From contig CAUQQF010000006.1 in NCBI GenBank assembly GCA_963520375.1, positions 20,544 to 84,543 on the forward strand: a stretch of 64,000 nt of DNA. Reading direction: 5' to 3'. Within the stretch, counting starts at the first letter, position 1. Every line of letters begins with the position of its first letter. The notes beneath the pieces are model-generated. The model saw only the letters and a program-made list of their open reading frames with translations, did not search any database and was not told the DNA's origin. This document shows positions 57,591 through 64,000 of this stretch, in pieces. Source of the DNA: JABCPE02 sp963520375. Lineage in GTDB: Bacteria > Bacteroidota > Bacteroidia > Flavobacteriales > Weeksellaceae. A program made the position numbers and the translations under genes.

Positions 57591-58877
57591 ATGTCAACTT
57601 ATGTAGTTGTTGGTCTTCAGTACGGAGATGAAGGAAAAGGAAAGATTACGGATGTTCTTTCTGCAAAATCTGATTATGTAGTCCGCTACCAAGGTGGGAA
57701 TAATGCTGGACATACGGTGTATGTGGGAGATGAGAAATTCGTTCTTCACCTGCTGCCCTCTGGCGTTCTCCAATGCAAAGGGAAATGCATCATCGCAAAT
57801 GGCGTGGTGGTAGACCCGAAAGCCTTTATCTCAGAGGTAGAAAAATTAGAGGAAAAAGGCGGAAGAACCGACCATATATTCATCAGCCGAAGAGCGCATG
57901 TTATCATGCCTTATCATATTCTTCTGGATACTTATAGAGAGGAAGAGCAGGGCGGAACGCAGATTGGTACAACTAAAAAAGGTATCGGTCCTTGCTACGA
58001 AGACAAAATTGCACGAGTGGGTATCAGAATGATAGATCTTCTGAATCCTGAAGTTTTAAAGGAAAAAATAGAAAAAAATCTTAAAATAAAGAATGCTTTA
58101 TTTGAGAAATATTTCGAAAAACCTATGCTTAGTTTTGATGAAATTTACAATGAATTTTTAGCCATTGGTCAAAAGCTAAAAGACCGAATCATCGACACGG
58201 AAATAGAAATCAATGAAGCCATAAAAGACGGCAAAAATATCCTTTTCGAAGGGGCGCAGGCGCTGATGCTGGATATTGACTTTGGGACATATCCTTATGT
58301 GACTTCTTCATCGCCTTCTACAGGGGGAGTTTGTAGCGGTGCGGGAGTTCCTCCTACGGCTCTGCAAAATCTCATCGGAGTTGCCAAAGCCTACACTACA
58401 AGGGTAGGGAATGGTCCTTTTCCTACGGAACTAAATGATGATTTAGGAGAAAAAATAAGACAAATAGGGCATGAATTTGGGGCGACAACAGGCAGACCGA
58501 GAAGAACAGGCTGGCTGGATTTAGTTTCGCTGAAACATGCTTGTATGATTAACGGGATTAACAATCTGGTAATCACTAAACTAGATGTTCTGACAGGGAT
58601 AGATACTCTGAAAATAGCTACAAAATACCGTACAGAAGACGGGAAAATCATAGATTATTTTACTTCTTCTACTACCAAACTCTATCATTATGAGCCTATT
58701 TACGAAGAACTAAAAGGCTGGGAGGAAGACATCACAAAAGTGAGATATTATGAAGAACTTCCAGAAAATGCAAAAAAATACATAGAATTTATAGAGCAGT
58801 ATCTGGGTATCAATGTTTATTTGGTTTCCGTAGGACCAGAGCGTTCACAGAATATTATAAGAAAAGAAATTTTTTAG
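57591..58877 (+). CDS. purA: adenylosuccinate synthetase
   Basis: It joins IMP and aspartate at the cost of GTP in AMP synthesis. The 428 residues start with the P-loop-like GLQYGDEGKGKITDVL. The IMP-loop NAGHTV, TTKKGIGPCYEDK and the C-terminal GVPPTALQNLIGVAKAY region are intact, as is the aspartate-loop TTGRPRRTGWLDLV. hpt and purA face away from each other across a 160-base gap, which places two purine genes under divergent promoters. The phosphoethanolamine-transferase-like gene follows after four bases. Confidence 0.97.
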   Translation: MSTYVVVGLQYGDEGKGKITDVLSAKSDYVVRYQGGNNAGHTVYVGDEKFVLHLLPSGVLQCKGKCIIANGVVVDPKAFISEVEKLEEKGGRTDHIFISRRAHVIMPYHILLDTYREEEQGGTQIGTTKKGIGPCYEDKIARVGIRMIDLLNPEVLKEKIEKNLKIKNALFEKYFEKPMLSFDEIYNEFLAIGQKLKDRIIDTEIEINEAIKDGKNILFEGAQALMLDIDFGTYPYVTSSSPSTGGVCSGAGVPPTALQNLIGVAKAYTTRVGNGPFPTELNDDLGEKIRQIGHEFGATTGRPRRTGWLDLVSLKHACMINGINNLVITKLDVLTGIDTLKIATKYRTEDGKIIDYFTSSTTKLYHYEPIYEELKGWEEDITKVRYYEELPENAKKYIEFIEQYLGINVYLVSVGPERSQNIIRKEIF

Positions 58878-58881
58878 AAAT

Positions 58882-60408
58882 ATGTTTTCAAAGAAAAGTG
58901 TACTTATTTACATTATAATTGGTTGGTTCTTATATGTGGTAGGATTTCTTTCATCTTTCCCATATTTGTTAGATTTTGAAAGGAGCAAAGTAGCAATGAT
59001 AGATACAATAAGGAATATTATAGAGTATTCTCTGATGTTTTTATCTATTTTGTGCTTTTGTATTGTATTTTTAAGAAAAAACAAATTTTTAAGAAGCATA
59101 GCTTATTTATTATTACTTTTATTGAGCCTTAATTTCATGCTTTCTGCTTCTTGTTTTTTTATTTATAAACAAGGCTTCAATGTTGGGATGACGCTCAGTA
59201 TTTTAGAAACAAATGTTTCTGAAAGTCTCAGTATGGTCAAAACATTGATTTTACCAATTATTGTGACAATCATCTTCTACATTATTTTGTTACTTATCTT
59301 TATTGGAGGAAGTAAGATCATAGACAAAAATTTCACAAAAAATAAAATCTTGATTGTTTTTTCTTTTATATGGATTATTCTTCCTGCCTTATTTTTCATA
59401 AAACATAAATACATAAGTAATAAAGGTGGTGGCTTGATGGTAAAAAATGCAATATATCATTATTCAGATTTTATCGCAGCACAAGTATTGAAAAAAGATA
59501 TAGATGGAATAATAAATACAAAAATTAACTATAATTTAATAAACACAGGTGAACAGCCTATAGAAAATATTGTAGTTCTTGTAGGTGAATCTGTAAGGAA
59601 GCAAAATATGTCTCTATATGGCTATCAGAGAGAAACTACACCTAATGAAGCTGCTGAGAGAGACAATATGTTGCTTTATCAGAATGCATATTCTCCAGCA
59701 GCTATTACTAATATGTCTGTTCCTATAGTTTTAAGTAATATTGATATTAATAATTATCAGAAAGAATTAAAAAAACTTGGTGATAATATTGTAAATGCTG
59801 CTAACCACTCGGGTTATAATACTTTCTGGTACAGCACGCAAGGAGGAGCTCATGGAATTACAGCCATTGCTACCTATTCTAAAAATAAAAAATTCCTCAA
59901 TGGATATGATGAAGCTGTAATTCCATATTTAAAAGAAGCTTTAAAAGATTCTTCTCCTAAAAAACTGATAGTCCTCCATATCAATGGAAGTCACCCTTAT
60001 GCATGTGACAAATACCCTCCTAAAGAAGCTGTATGGGAGGGAGGAATAGATGAATGTTATGATAATTCTATAAGGTATACAGATAAAATTATTGGACAAA
60101 TTTTTGAGCTGCTTAAGAATAAAAATTCTGCTTTAGTCTATTTTTCTGACCATGGACAGATTAAAGAAAATGAGATTTATAAACATGGTGATTATAAAGA
60201 AGCGGTACAAGTGCCTTATTTTGTGTGGTTTTCTCCATCTATAAAAACAGATAAAAAAGGACAAAAAATAGAGGAACCAACTTCGATTACCACAGTTTAT
60301 TCTAAAGTTTTAGAACTTATGGGAACAAAGAACCCTAAAACAGTGGACAACACGGGAAAATATTTAAGATTAGACTTAAATGCCATAAAATATGATGATT
60401 TGAAATAA
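58882..60408 (+). CDS. phosphoethanolamine transferase-like (sulfatase-fold) membrane enzyme
   Basis: Five N-terminal helices (residues about 5-180) precede a periplasmic alkaline-phosphatase-like domain. The metal site is visible in VLVGESVRKQNMSLYGY, FSDHGQ and KHGDYKEAVQVP. The likely nucleophile Thr276 is in AAITNMSVP. The chain ACDKYPP...DECYDN has cysteines that could pair. EptA-type enzymes add phosphoethanolamine to lipid A, and CptA-type enzymes to the core. Which one, and whether this confers cationic-peptide resistance, is not shown. Composition is lower in G+C than purA and glyA on either side. Confidence 0.87.
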   Translation: MFSKKSVLIYIIIGWFLYVVGFLSSFPYLLDFERSKVAMIDTIRNIIEYSLMFLSILCFCIVFLRKNKFLRSIAYLLLLLLSLNFMLSASCFFIYKQGFNVGMTLSILETNVSESLSMVKTLILPIIVTIIFYIILLLIFIGGSKIIDKNFTKNKILIVFSFIWIILPALFFIKHKYISNKGGGLMVKNAIYHYSDFIAAQVLKKDIDGIINTKINYNLINTGEQPIENIVVLVGESVRKQNMSLYGYQRETTPNEAAERDNMLLYQNAYSPAAITNMSVPIVLSNIDINNYQKELKKLGDNIVNAANHSGYNTFWYSTQGGAHGITAIATYSKNKKFLNGYDEAVIPYLKEALKDSSPKKLIVLHINGSHPYACDKYPPKEAVWEGGIDECYDNSIRYTDKIIGQIFELLKNKNSALVYFSDHGQIKENEIYKHGDYKEAVQVPYFVWFSPSIKTDKKGQKIEEPTSITTVYSKVLELMGTKNPKTVDNTGKYLRLDLNAIKYDDLK

Positions 60409-60416
60409 ATTTTAAT

Positions 60417-60424
60417 TAAATTTG
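60417..60424 (+). promoter_or_regulatory. -7 box (TAAATTTG) of glyA
   Basis: It lies 17 bases upstream of the glyA start. Confidence 0.5.
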
Positions 60425-60440
60425 ACAAAAAATTATTCCA

Positions 60441-61709
60441 ATGCAAGATATTATATTTGAATTAATCGAAAAAGAAAGACAAAGACAAACGAATGGTATA
60501 GAGCTTATCGCTTCTGAGAATTTCGTTTCTGATGATGTTATGAAAGCTATGGGCAGCGTTCTTACGAACAAATACGCAGAAGGCTACCCAGGGCGAAGAT
60601 ATTATGGCGGCTGTGAAGTGGTGGATGAAATGGAGCAGTTAGCCATCGACAGAGCGAAACAGCTTTTTGGGGTGGATTATGTGAATGTTCAGCCGCACTC
60701 TGGTTCTCAGGCAAATGCAGCGGTATATTTGGCTGTACTGAAACCTGGTGACACAGTGCTGGGAATGGACTTGTCTATGGGAGGACACCTTACGCATGGT
60801 TCACATGTTAATTTCTCTGGAATCAACTTTAGACCTGTATTTTACGGTGTTGAGAGAGAGTCGGAGAGAATAGACTATGAGCAAATGAGACAAGTTGCCC
60901 TAAAAGAAAAACCAAAAATGATAATCGCTGGATTTTCAGCTTATTCCAGAGATTTGGAATATGCTAAATTCCGCGAAGTAGCAGATGAAGTAGGAGCTAC
61001 GCTTTGGGCAGATATCGCTCACCCAGCGGGGCTTATTGCTAAAAAGCTATTGAATTCGCCTTTTGAGCATTGCCACATCGTTACTACAACGACTCACAAA
61101 ACCCTGAGAGGGCCGAGAGGAGGGATGATTATGCTGGGAAAAGATTATGAAAATCCATACGGACACAAGACGCCAAAAGGAGAGACCAAAATGATGAGCG
61201 CCGTTCTGGATGGTGCTGTATTCCCAGGAATTCAGGGAGGGCCGCTGGAGCATGTAATCGCTGGTAAAGCGGTGGCTTATGGCGAGGCTCTTGACCAAAA
61301 ATTTGAGGTGTATGCGAAGCAAGTTATTGCAAATTCCCAAGCATTGGCTAAAGCTATGATAGACAGAGGTTTTGACATTGTAAGTGGTGGAACGGATAAC
61401 CACCTGATGCTCATTGATTTAAGAAACAAGGGAGTAAATGGAAAAGAAACCGAAAAAGCCTTAGTAAAAGCAGATATCACTTGTAATAAAAATATGGTTC
61501 CATACGATGACAAATCGCCGTTTATCACTTCAGGAATTAGATTAGGAACTGCGGCAGTGACGACTCGTGGGCTGAAAGAGGCTGATATGCCAGTTATCGC
61601 AGATTTGATAGATGAAGTTGTAAAGAATATCAATGATGAAAAAGTCCTAGATGCAGTAAAAGTCAAAGTAAATGACCTGATGAAAGGAAGAGCATTGTTT
61701 AATGCATAA
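60441..61709 (+). CDS. glyA: serine hydroxymethyltransferase
   Basis: A PLP enzyme that interconverts serine and glycine and loads methylene onto tetrahydrofolate, supplying ThyA. The Schiff-base Lys220 is in TTTTHKTLRGPRGG. The N-terminal ASENFVSDDV and YGGCEVVDEMEQLA, and the nucleotide-side strand SGIRLGTAAVTTRG, are standard. The 422-residue length is normal. It ends in a strong hairpin whose left arm overlaps the recX promoter box. Confidence 0.97.
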   Translation: MQDIIFELIEKERQRQTNGIELIASENFVSDDVMKAMGSVLTNKYAEGYPGRRYYGGCEVVDEMEQLAIDRAKQLFGVDYVNVQPHSGSQANAAVYLAVLKPGDTVLGMDLSMGGHLTHGSHVNFSGINFRPVFYGVERESERIDYEQMRQVALKEKPKMIIAGFSAYSRDLEYAKFREVADEVGATLWADIAHPAGLIAKKLLNSPFEHCHIVTTTTHKTLRGPRGGMIMLGKDYENPYGHKTPKGETKMMSAVLDGAVFPGIQGGPLEHVIAGKAVAYGEALDQKFEVYAKQVIANSQALAKAMIDRGFDIVSGGTDNHLMLIDLRNKGVNGKETEKALVKADITCNKNMVPYDDKSPFITSGIRLGTAAVTTRGLKEADMPVIADLIDEVVKNINDEKVLDAVKVKVNDLMKGRALFNA

Positions 61710-61736
61710 AATCATTTTTAATCATCATTAAAATTA

Positions 61737-61744
61737 TAATTTTG
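61737..61744 (+). promoter_or_regulatory. -7 box (TAATTTTG) of recX, overlapping the glyA terminator
   Basis: It lies 39 bases upstream of the recX start. Transcripts from it would begin inside the hairpin and would not form the whole stem. Confidence 0.45.
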
Positions 61745-61775
61745 CCAAGGTTTTATAACTTTGGCAAAGTTTTTA
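61741..61775 (+). terminator. terminator of glyA
   Basis: A ten-pair stem (61741-61750 with 61759-61768, one G-U) is followed by GTTTTT. The left arm contains the last four bases of the recX -7 box. Confidence 0.75.
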
Positions 61776-61782
61776 AGTAGAT

Positions 61783-62250
61783 ATGGAAGAAAAAAGAAAA
61801 TCGTACACTTTTGAGGAGATTAAACAAAAACTGGTGAATTACTGCATTTACCAAGACCGCTGCCATCAGGAAGTGGAACAAAAAATGCAGGATTTTCTGC
61901 TGATTCCAGAGGCTAAAGATGAGATAATGCTTTATCTAATCAATGAAAATTATCTCAATGAAGAGCGATTTGCCAGAAGCTATATCAGAGGAAAATTTTA
62001 CCTGAAAAACTGGGGCAGGATAAAGATAAAAAATCACCTAAAATTCAAAGGAATTTCCGAAAAACTCATCAATAAATGCATGGACGAGATAGATGAAGCC
62101 GATTACCAAAAGACCATAGAAAAGCTGTATAACGCCTATTTCTCCGAGCAGAAAGGTTTAAAAAACTATCAAAAAGCCATGAAAACCGTGCGCTATCTCA
62201 TATCAAAAGGCTATGAGTATGAGCTGATTAGGGAAGTGGTGCAGGAATAA
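61783..62250 (+). CDS. recX: RecX family recombination regulator
   Basis: A small helical repeat protein of 155 residues that inhibits RecA filament growth. The three three-helix repeats are recognisable: YCIYQDRCHQEVEQKM, YLINENYLNEERFARSYIRGKF and KNWGRIKIKNHLKFKGISEKLI. recA is not adjacent. The start is ATG 61783. Its length is typical of the short RecX forms in Bacteroidota. Confidence 0.9.
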   Translation: MEEKRKSYTFEEIKQKLVNYCIYQDRCHQEVEQKMQDFLLIPEAKDEIMLYLINENYLNEERFARSYIRGKFYLKNWGRIKIKNHLKFKGISEKLINKCMDEIDEADYQKTIEKLYNAYFSEQKGLKNYQKAMKTVRYLISKGYEYELIREVVQE

Positions 62251-62295
62251 GATTTTATATAAAACCCCAGCCTTTTTGAGGGCTAGTTTCCTCTT

Positions 62296-62325
62296 TTGAT
62301 CTTTCCTTTTTATAGATTATCTTTG
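62296..62325 (+). promoter_or_regulatory. trmH promoter (TTG - 19 - TATCTTTG)
   Basis: TTG 62296-62298 and TATCTTTG 62318-62325. The start codon at 62344 is 18 bases downstream. Confidence 0.7.
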
Positions 62326-62343
62326 CCAAATATAATTTTGTAA

Positions 62344-62943
62344 ATGCTGCCAAAAGAAAAATTACCTCAGATTTTTGAATATCTTAAACAATTTCTCACC
62401 GAAGAGCGCCTAAGGAAAATAGAGCATTTCTCTGAGCGAAGTTCGGATTTTGTCCTGCCTGTCATCGGCGATGTTTATCAGTTTCGGAATGCTGCTGCCA
62501 TTGTCCGTTCGGTGGAGGCGTGCGGATTTCACAAGGTGGTGGCTCTGGAGGAAGAAAATGTTTTTGAGCCAAACCTGAGGGTGACCAAAGGAGCGGACAC
62601 TTGGGTAGAAGTGGAAAAAATGCCCAATACACTGGAATCTTTGCAGAAAATAAAAAACCAAGGTTACAAGATTCTGGCAGTTTCACCCGAAAAAAATGCA
62701 GTGATGCTTCCAGATTATCAAATCCAATCGCCCATAGCCCTTATTTTTGGAACGGAGAAAGAGGGCGTTTCTGATGAGTTTTTGGATTTCGCAGATGAAA
62801 CTTTGGCTATTCCTATGTATGGTTTTACGGAGAGTTTCAATGTTTCTGTGGCGGCGGCAATTTGTATGTATGATTTCAAACAAAAATTACTGAAATCAGA
62901 TATAGATTATTTCTTAAAAGATGAAAAAACAGCTCAGAACTAA
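62344..62943 (+). CDS. trmH: tRNA 2'-O-methyltransferase TrmH family, C-terminus shortened
   Basis: A SPOUT enzyme that methylates a ribose in tRNA, most likely Gm18. All three SpoU motifs are present: NAAAIVRSVEACGFHKVVAL, LIFGTEKEGVSDEF and IPMYGFTESFNVSVAAAI, so the catalytic knot should be complete. The frame stops at 62943 after DEKTAQN. A tail typical of TrmH lies in another frame just behind it (62930-63013). Removal of one A from 62924-62929 would join the two. The methyltransferase may keep activity but lack the C-terminal helix that helps bind tRNA. Confidence 0.87.
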   Translation: MLPKEKLPQIFEYLKQFLTEERLRKIEHFSERSSDFVLPVIGDVYQFRNAAAIVRSVEACGFHKVVALEEENVFEPNLRVTKGADTWVEVEKMPNTLESLQKIKNQGYKILAVSPEKNAVMLPDYQIQSPIALIFGTEKEGVSDEFLDFADETLAIPMYGFTESFNVSVAAAICMYDFKQKLLKSDIDYFLKDEKTAQN

Positions 62944-63013
62944 AATTCGCTGGGCGGTCAATTCCATCCGCAGCGGACAGGAAATTTTGGATAAATATAT
63001 AAATGAGAATTAG
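62930..63013 (+). other. out-of-frame C-terminal tail of trmH
   Basis: This stretch reads QLRTKIRWAVNSIRSGQEI and LDKYINEN before TAG 63011-63013. It resembles the C-terminal helix of TrmH proteins (RW..NSIRS.EQIL). It is offset by one base from the trmH frame at the A6 tract 62924-62929. Confidence 0.65.
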
Positions 63014-63034
63014 GATTTTATTTCATTCATTGTT

Positions 63035-63892
63035 TCATATTTCTTTGCTGATAAGCCAATGGTATATGGCGTTGCGCTCGCTATCTACTTCGGTATATCC
63101 TCCTATCAGCTGACCGTTGTGATAGTGGAGTTCGTCGATATCGCTTACTAAAAACTCTTCTACCTCATCTTGATAAGGTTCAAAACCTTTGAAAATGATT
63201 TCGTCTTCCACTGTGAGGGTACTGACATCAAAAATGTAATGCCGATTGCAATACATATCGGTAATCAGTATTTTGTCACCTTTGAAAGGTTGTGCTACAG
63301 CTCCCCAATCCTCGGAGAAATGGTGCTTTTTGAGCGTTTTTAGCGATGGATAACTCATTACATAAAGCTCTGCCTCGTAGAAATTGGTGAATACAGCTTC
63401 TTTTTCACTGAGCATACAGCAGAAATCTACATCATTAGGCAATTGTTTGGCTACTTTCAGTTTTTCGTTTTCAAAAGATAACAGATAACTCATACAACCA
63501 TCTTGTCCGCCATAGAAAGTGATAACCACTTTGTTATTAGGCAATGTTTTCAGCTCTATATTAGCATCGTAGATTTCGTCGTCCATAGGCATAGACGCCA
63601 ATGCCTTCCCTTGCAAATCATATACCCATACGGTGATATGTTCAGCATCGTGGCGCTCGGCAAGCCAAATTTGCTGGCGTTCTATCGCTAATAAAGCCCC
63701 CACAATAGGTTTGTTTATTTTCCAAAGCAGTTCTTTTTCAAAAGTGTAGAGCGAAAATCCTTCTGACTCATTGCATACGCCTATTTGCTGATGTTCATAG
63801 TTGATAGCAAAGATGTCTTTTCTTTTTGAGAACTGAAACGCCTCAGGTAATAATGGGTTCTTTGAACTTTTGGTATAATCGGTAATTAGCAT
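63035..63892 (-). CDS. hypothetical protein, probable beta-propeller-like
   Basis: A 285-residue soluble protein without a signal peptide. It is made of short repeated strand pairs (GFSLYTFEKELLWKIN, ITVWVYDLQGKALASM, AELYVMSYPSLKTLKK, RHYIFDVSTLTVEDEI) that suggest a beta-propeller or WD-like fold. I do not recognise a family. Its codon use is richer in G+C than the genes around recX. It is preceded by, and likely cotranscribed with, the gene at the right edge of the window. Confidence 0.72.
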   Translation of the reverse strand: MLITDYTKSSKNPLLPEAFQFSKRKDIFAINYEHQQIGVCNESEGFSLYTFEKELLWKINKPIVGALLAIERQQIWLAERHDAEHITVWVYDLQGKALASMPMDDEIYDANIELKTLPNNKVVITFYGGQDGCMSYLLSFENEKLKVAKQLPNDVDFCCMLSEKEAVFTNFYEAELYVMSYPSLKTLKKHHFSEDWGAVAQPFKGDKILITDMYCNRHYIFDVSTLTVEDEIIFKGFEPYQDEVEEFLVSDIDELHYHNGQLIGGYTEVDSERNAIYHWLISKEI

Positions 63893-63917
63893 TTAAAATA
63901 GTTTTTTGATTAAAATT

Positions 63918-64000
63918 TTATAGAGGACTATTTACTTCCTCTAAAGCTTCCTCTTCGCTAAGAGGGTTTCCACAATTGTAATATTGGTTTTTATCCTTGC
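63918..64000 (-). CDS. C-terminal end of a gene running off the window
   Basis: On the minus strand 26 codons are open to the window edge, ending KDKNQYYNCGNPLSEEEAL and EEVNSPL before TAA (63920-63918). The acidic, helix-like end looks coding and lies 25 bases upstream of the hypothetical protein, so it may be its operon partner. Nothing more can be said. Confidence 0.5.
   Translation of the reverse strand, partial: KDKNQYYNCGNPLSEEEALEEVNSPL

Noticed and set aside
1..64000. CRISPR array, prophage, integrase, transposase, tRNA or rRNA genes
   Set aside because: I looked for spaced repeats, terminal inverted repeats, transposase motifs and tRNA-like cloverleaf arms in the gaps and found none that I can support.

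Overview
The window is a chromosomal segment of a low-G+C member of the Bacteroidota, class Flavobacteriia, most likely family Weeksellaceae (Chryseobacterium/Riemerella/Bergeyella relatives). The evidence is a TamA-like lipoprotein, DUF4290 next to murA, DUF4230, head-GIN proteins, a calcineurin-like membrane phosphoesterase, few Shine-Dalgarno sequences, and promoters of the flavobacterial type (TTG, 17-20 bases, TAnnTTTG). I see no rRNA, tRNA, CRISPR array, insertion sequence or prophage. Most of the window is housekeeping DNA in short operons separated by clear terminators.

Region by region. 1-9986: 3' end of rny, a FabH-like synthase, a membrane phosphoesterase, arginine decarboxylase (speA), DNA primase (dnaG) lacking its zinc ligands, a YciI protein, clpP, and the kdsD-tatC pair. 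10082-15930: two tandem secreted paralogues, recQ, a probable RelE/ParE toxin-antitoxin pair, a glycosyltransferase and an outer-membrane barrel protein. 16016-25299: a GH25 lysozyme-like protein, thyA, a YD-repeat-like protein, an M1 aminopeptidase, a DUF368 polyprenyl-phosphate transporter, a DUF58 protein, ychF and a lipoprotein. 25374-36503: the TamA-like protein divergent from a SpoU methyltransferase, an OmpA-family porin, a membrane protein broken by one in-frame stop, rlmH divergent from a YihY/BrkB protein, nhaA, a lipoprotein and the RelA/SpoT enzyme. 36607-41931: a cell-envelope run (acyltransferase, Mpl-like Mur ligase, DUF4290, murA) ending in a WGR-DUF4240 protein.

41940-43409 is the accessory island of the window. 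A Dam/M.DpnII-type adenine methylase is cut off after about 146 residues. It runs directly into an intact DpnI-type restriction gene, which cuts only methylated GATC, followed by a DpnD-like gene with a frameshift in an A9 tract. G+C drops sharply inside it. It looks like the scar of an exchange between a DpnII-type (methylating) and a DpnI-type (methyl-targeting) cassette, parallel to the alternative cassettes of Streptococcus pneumoniae. This is the most interesting signal here.

43413-48001 holds agmatinase (speB), a head-GIN lipoprotein, three tandem DUF2004 paralogues each with its own upstream region, an AlkD-type DNA glycosylase and a small secreted protein. 48005-56850 is mostly minus strand: DUF4230, a thioredoxin-like lipoprotein, a SulP transporter, an esterase, a lipid kinase, an orphan 2-oxoacid:ferredoxin oxidoreductase beta subunit, obgE and adk, plus a lipoyl E2 on the plus strand. 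56873-64000: hpt, purA, a phosphoethanolamine-transferase-like enzyme, glyA, recX, a TrmH methyltransferase whose C-terminal tail is frameshifted, an unknown protein, and the last codons of another gene.

Linked functions: speA and speB together make agmatine and then putrescine, although they lie 38 kb apart. The TAnnTTTG box allows several starts to be corrected. Two pairs of divergent genes (tamA-like/methyltransferase, rlmH/yihY) have promoters lying inside each other's coding or leader sequence.
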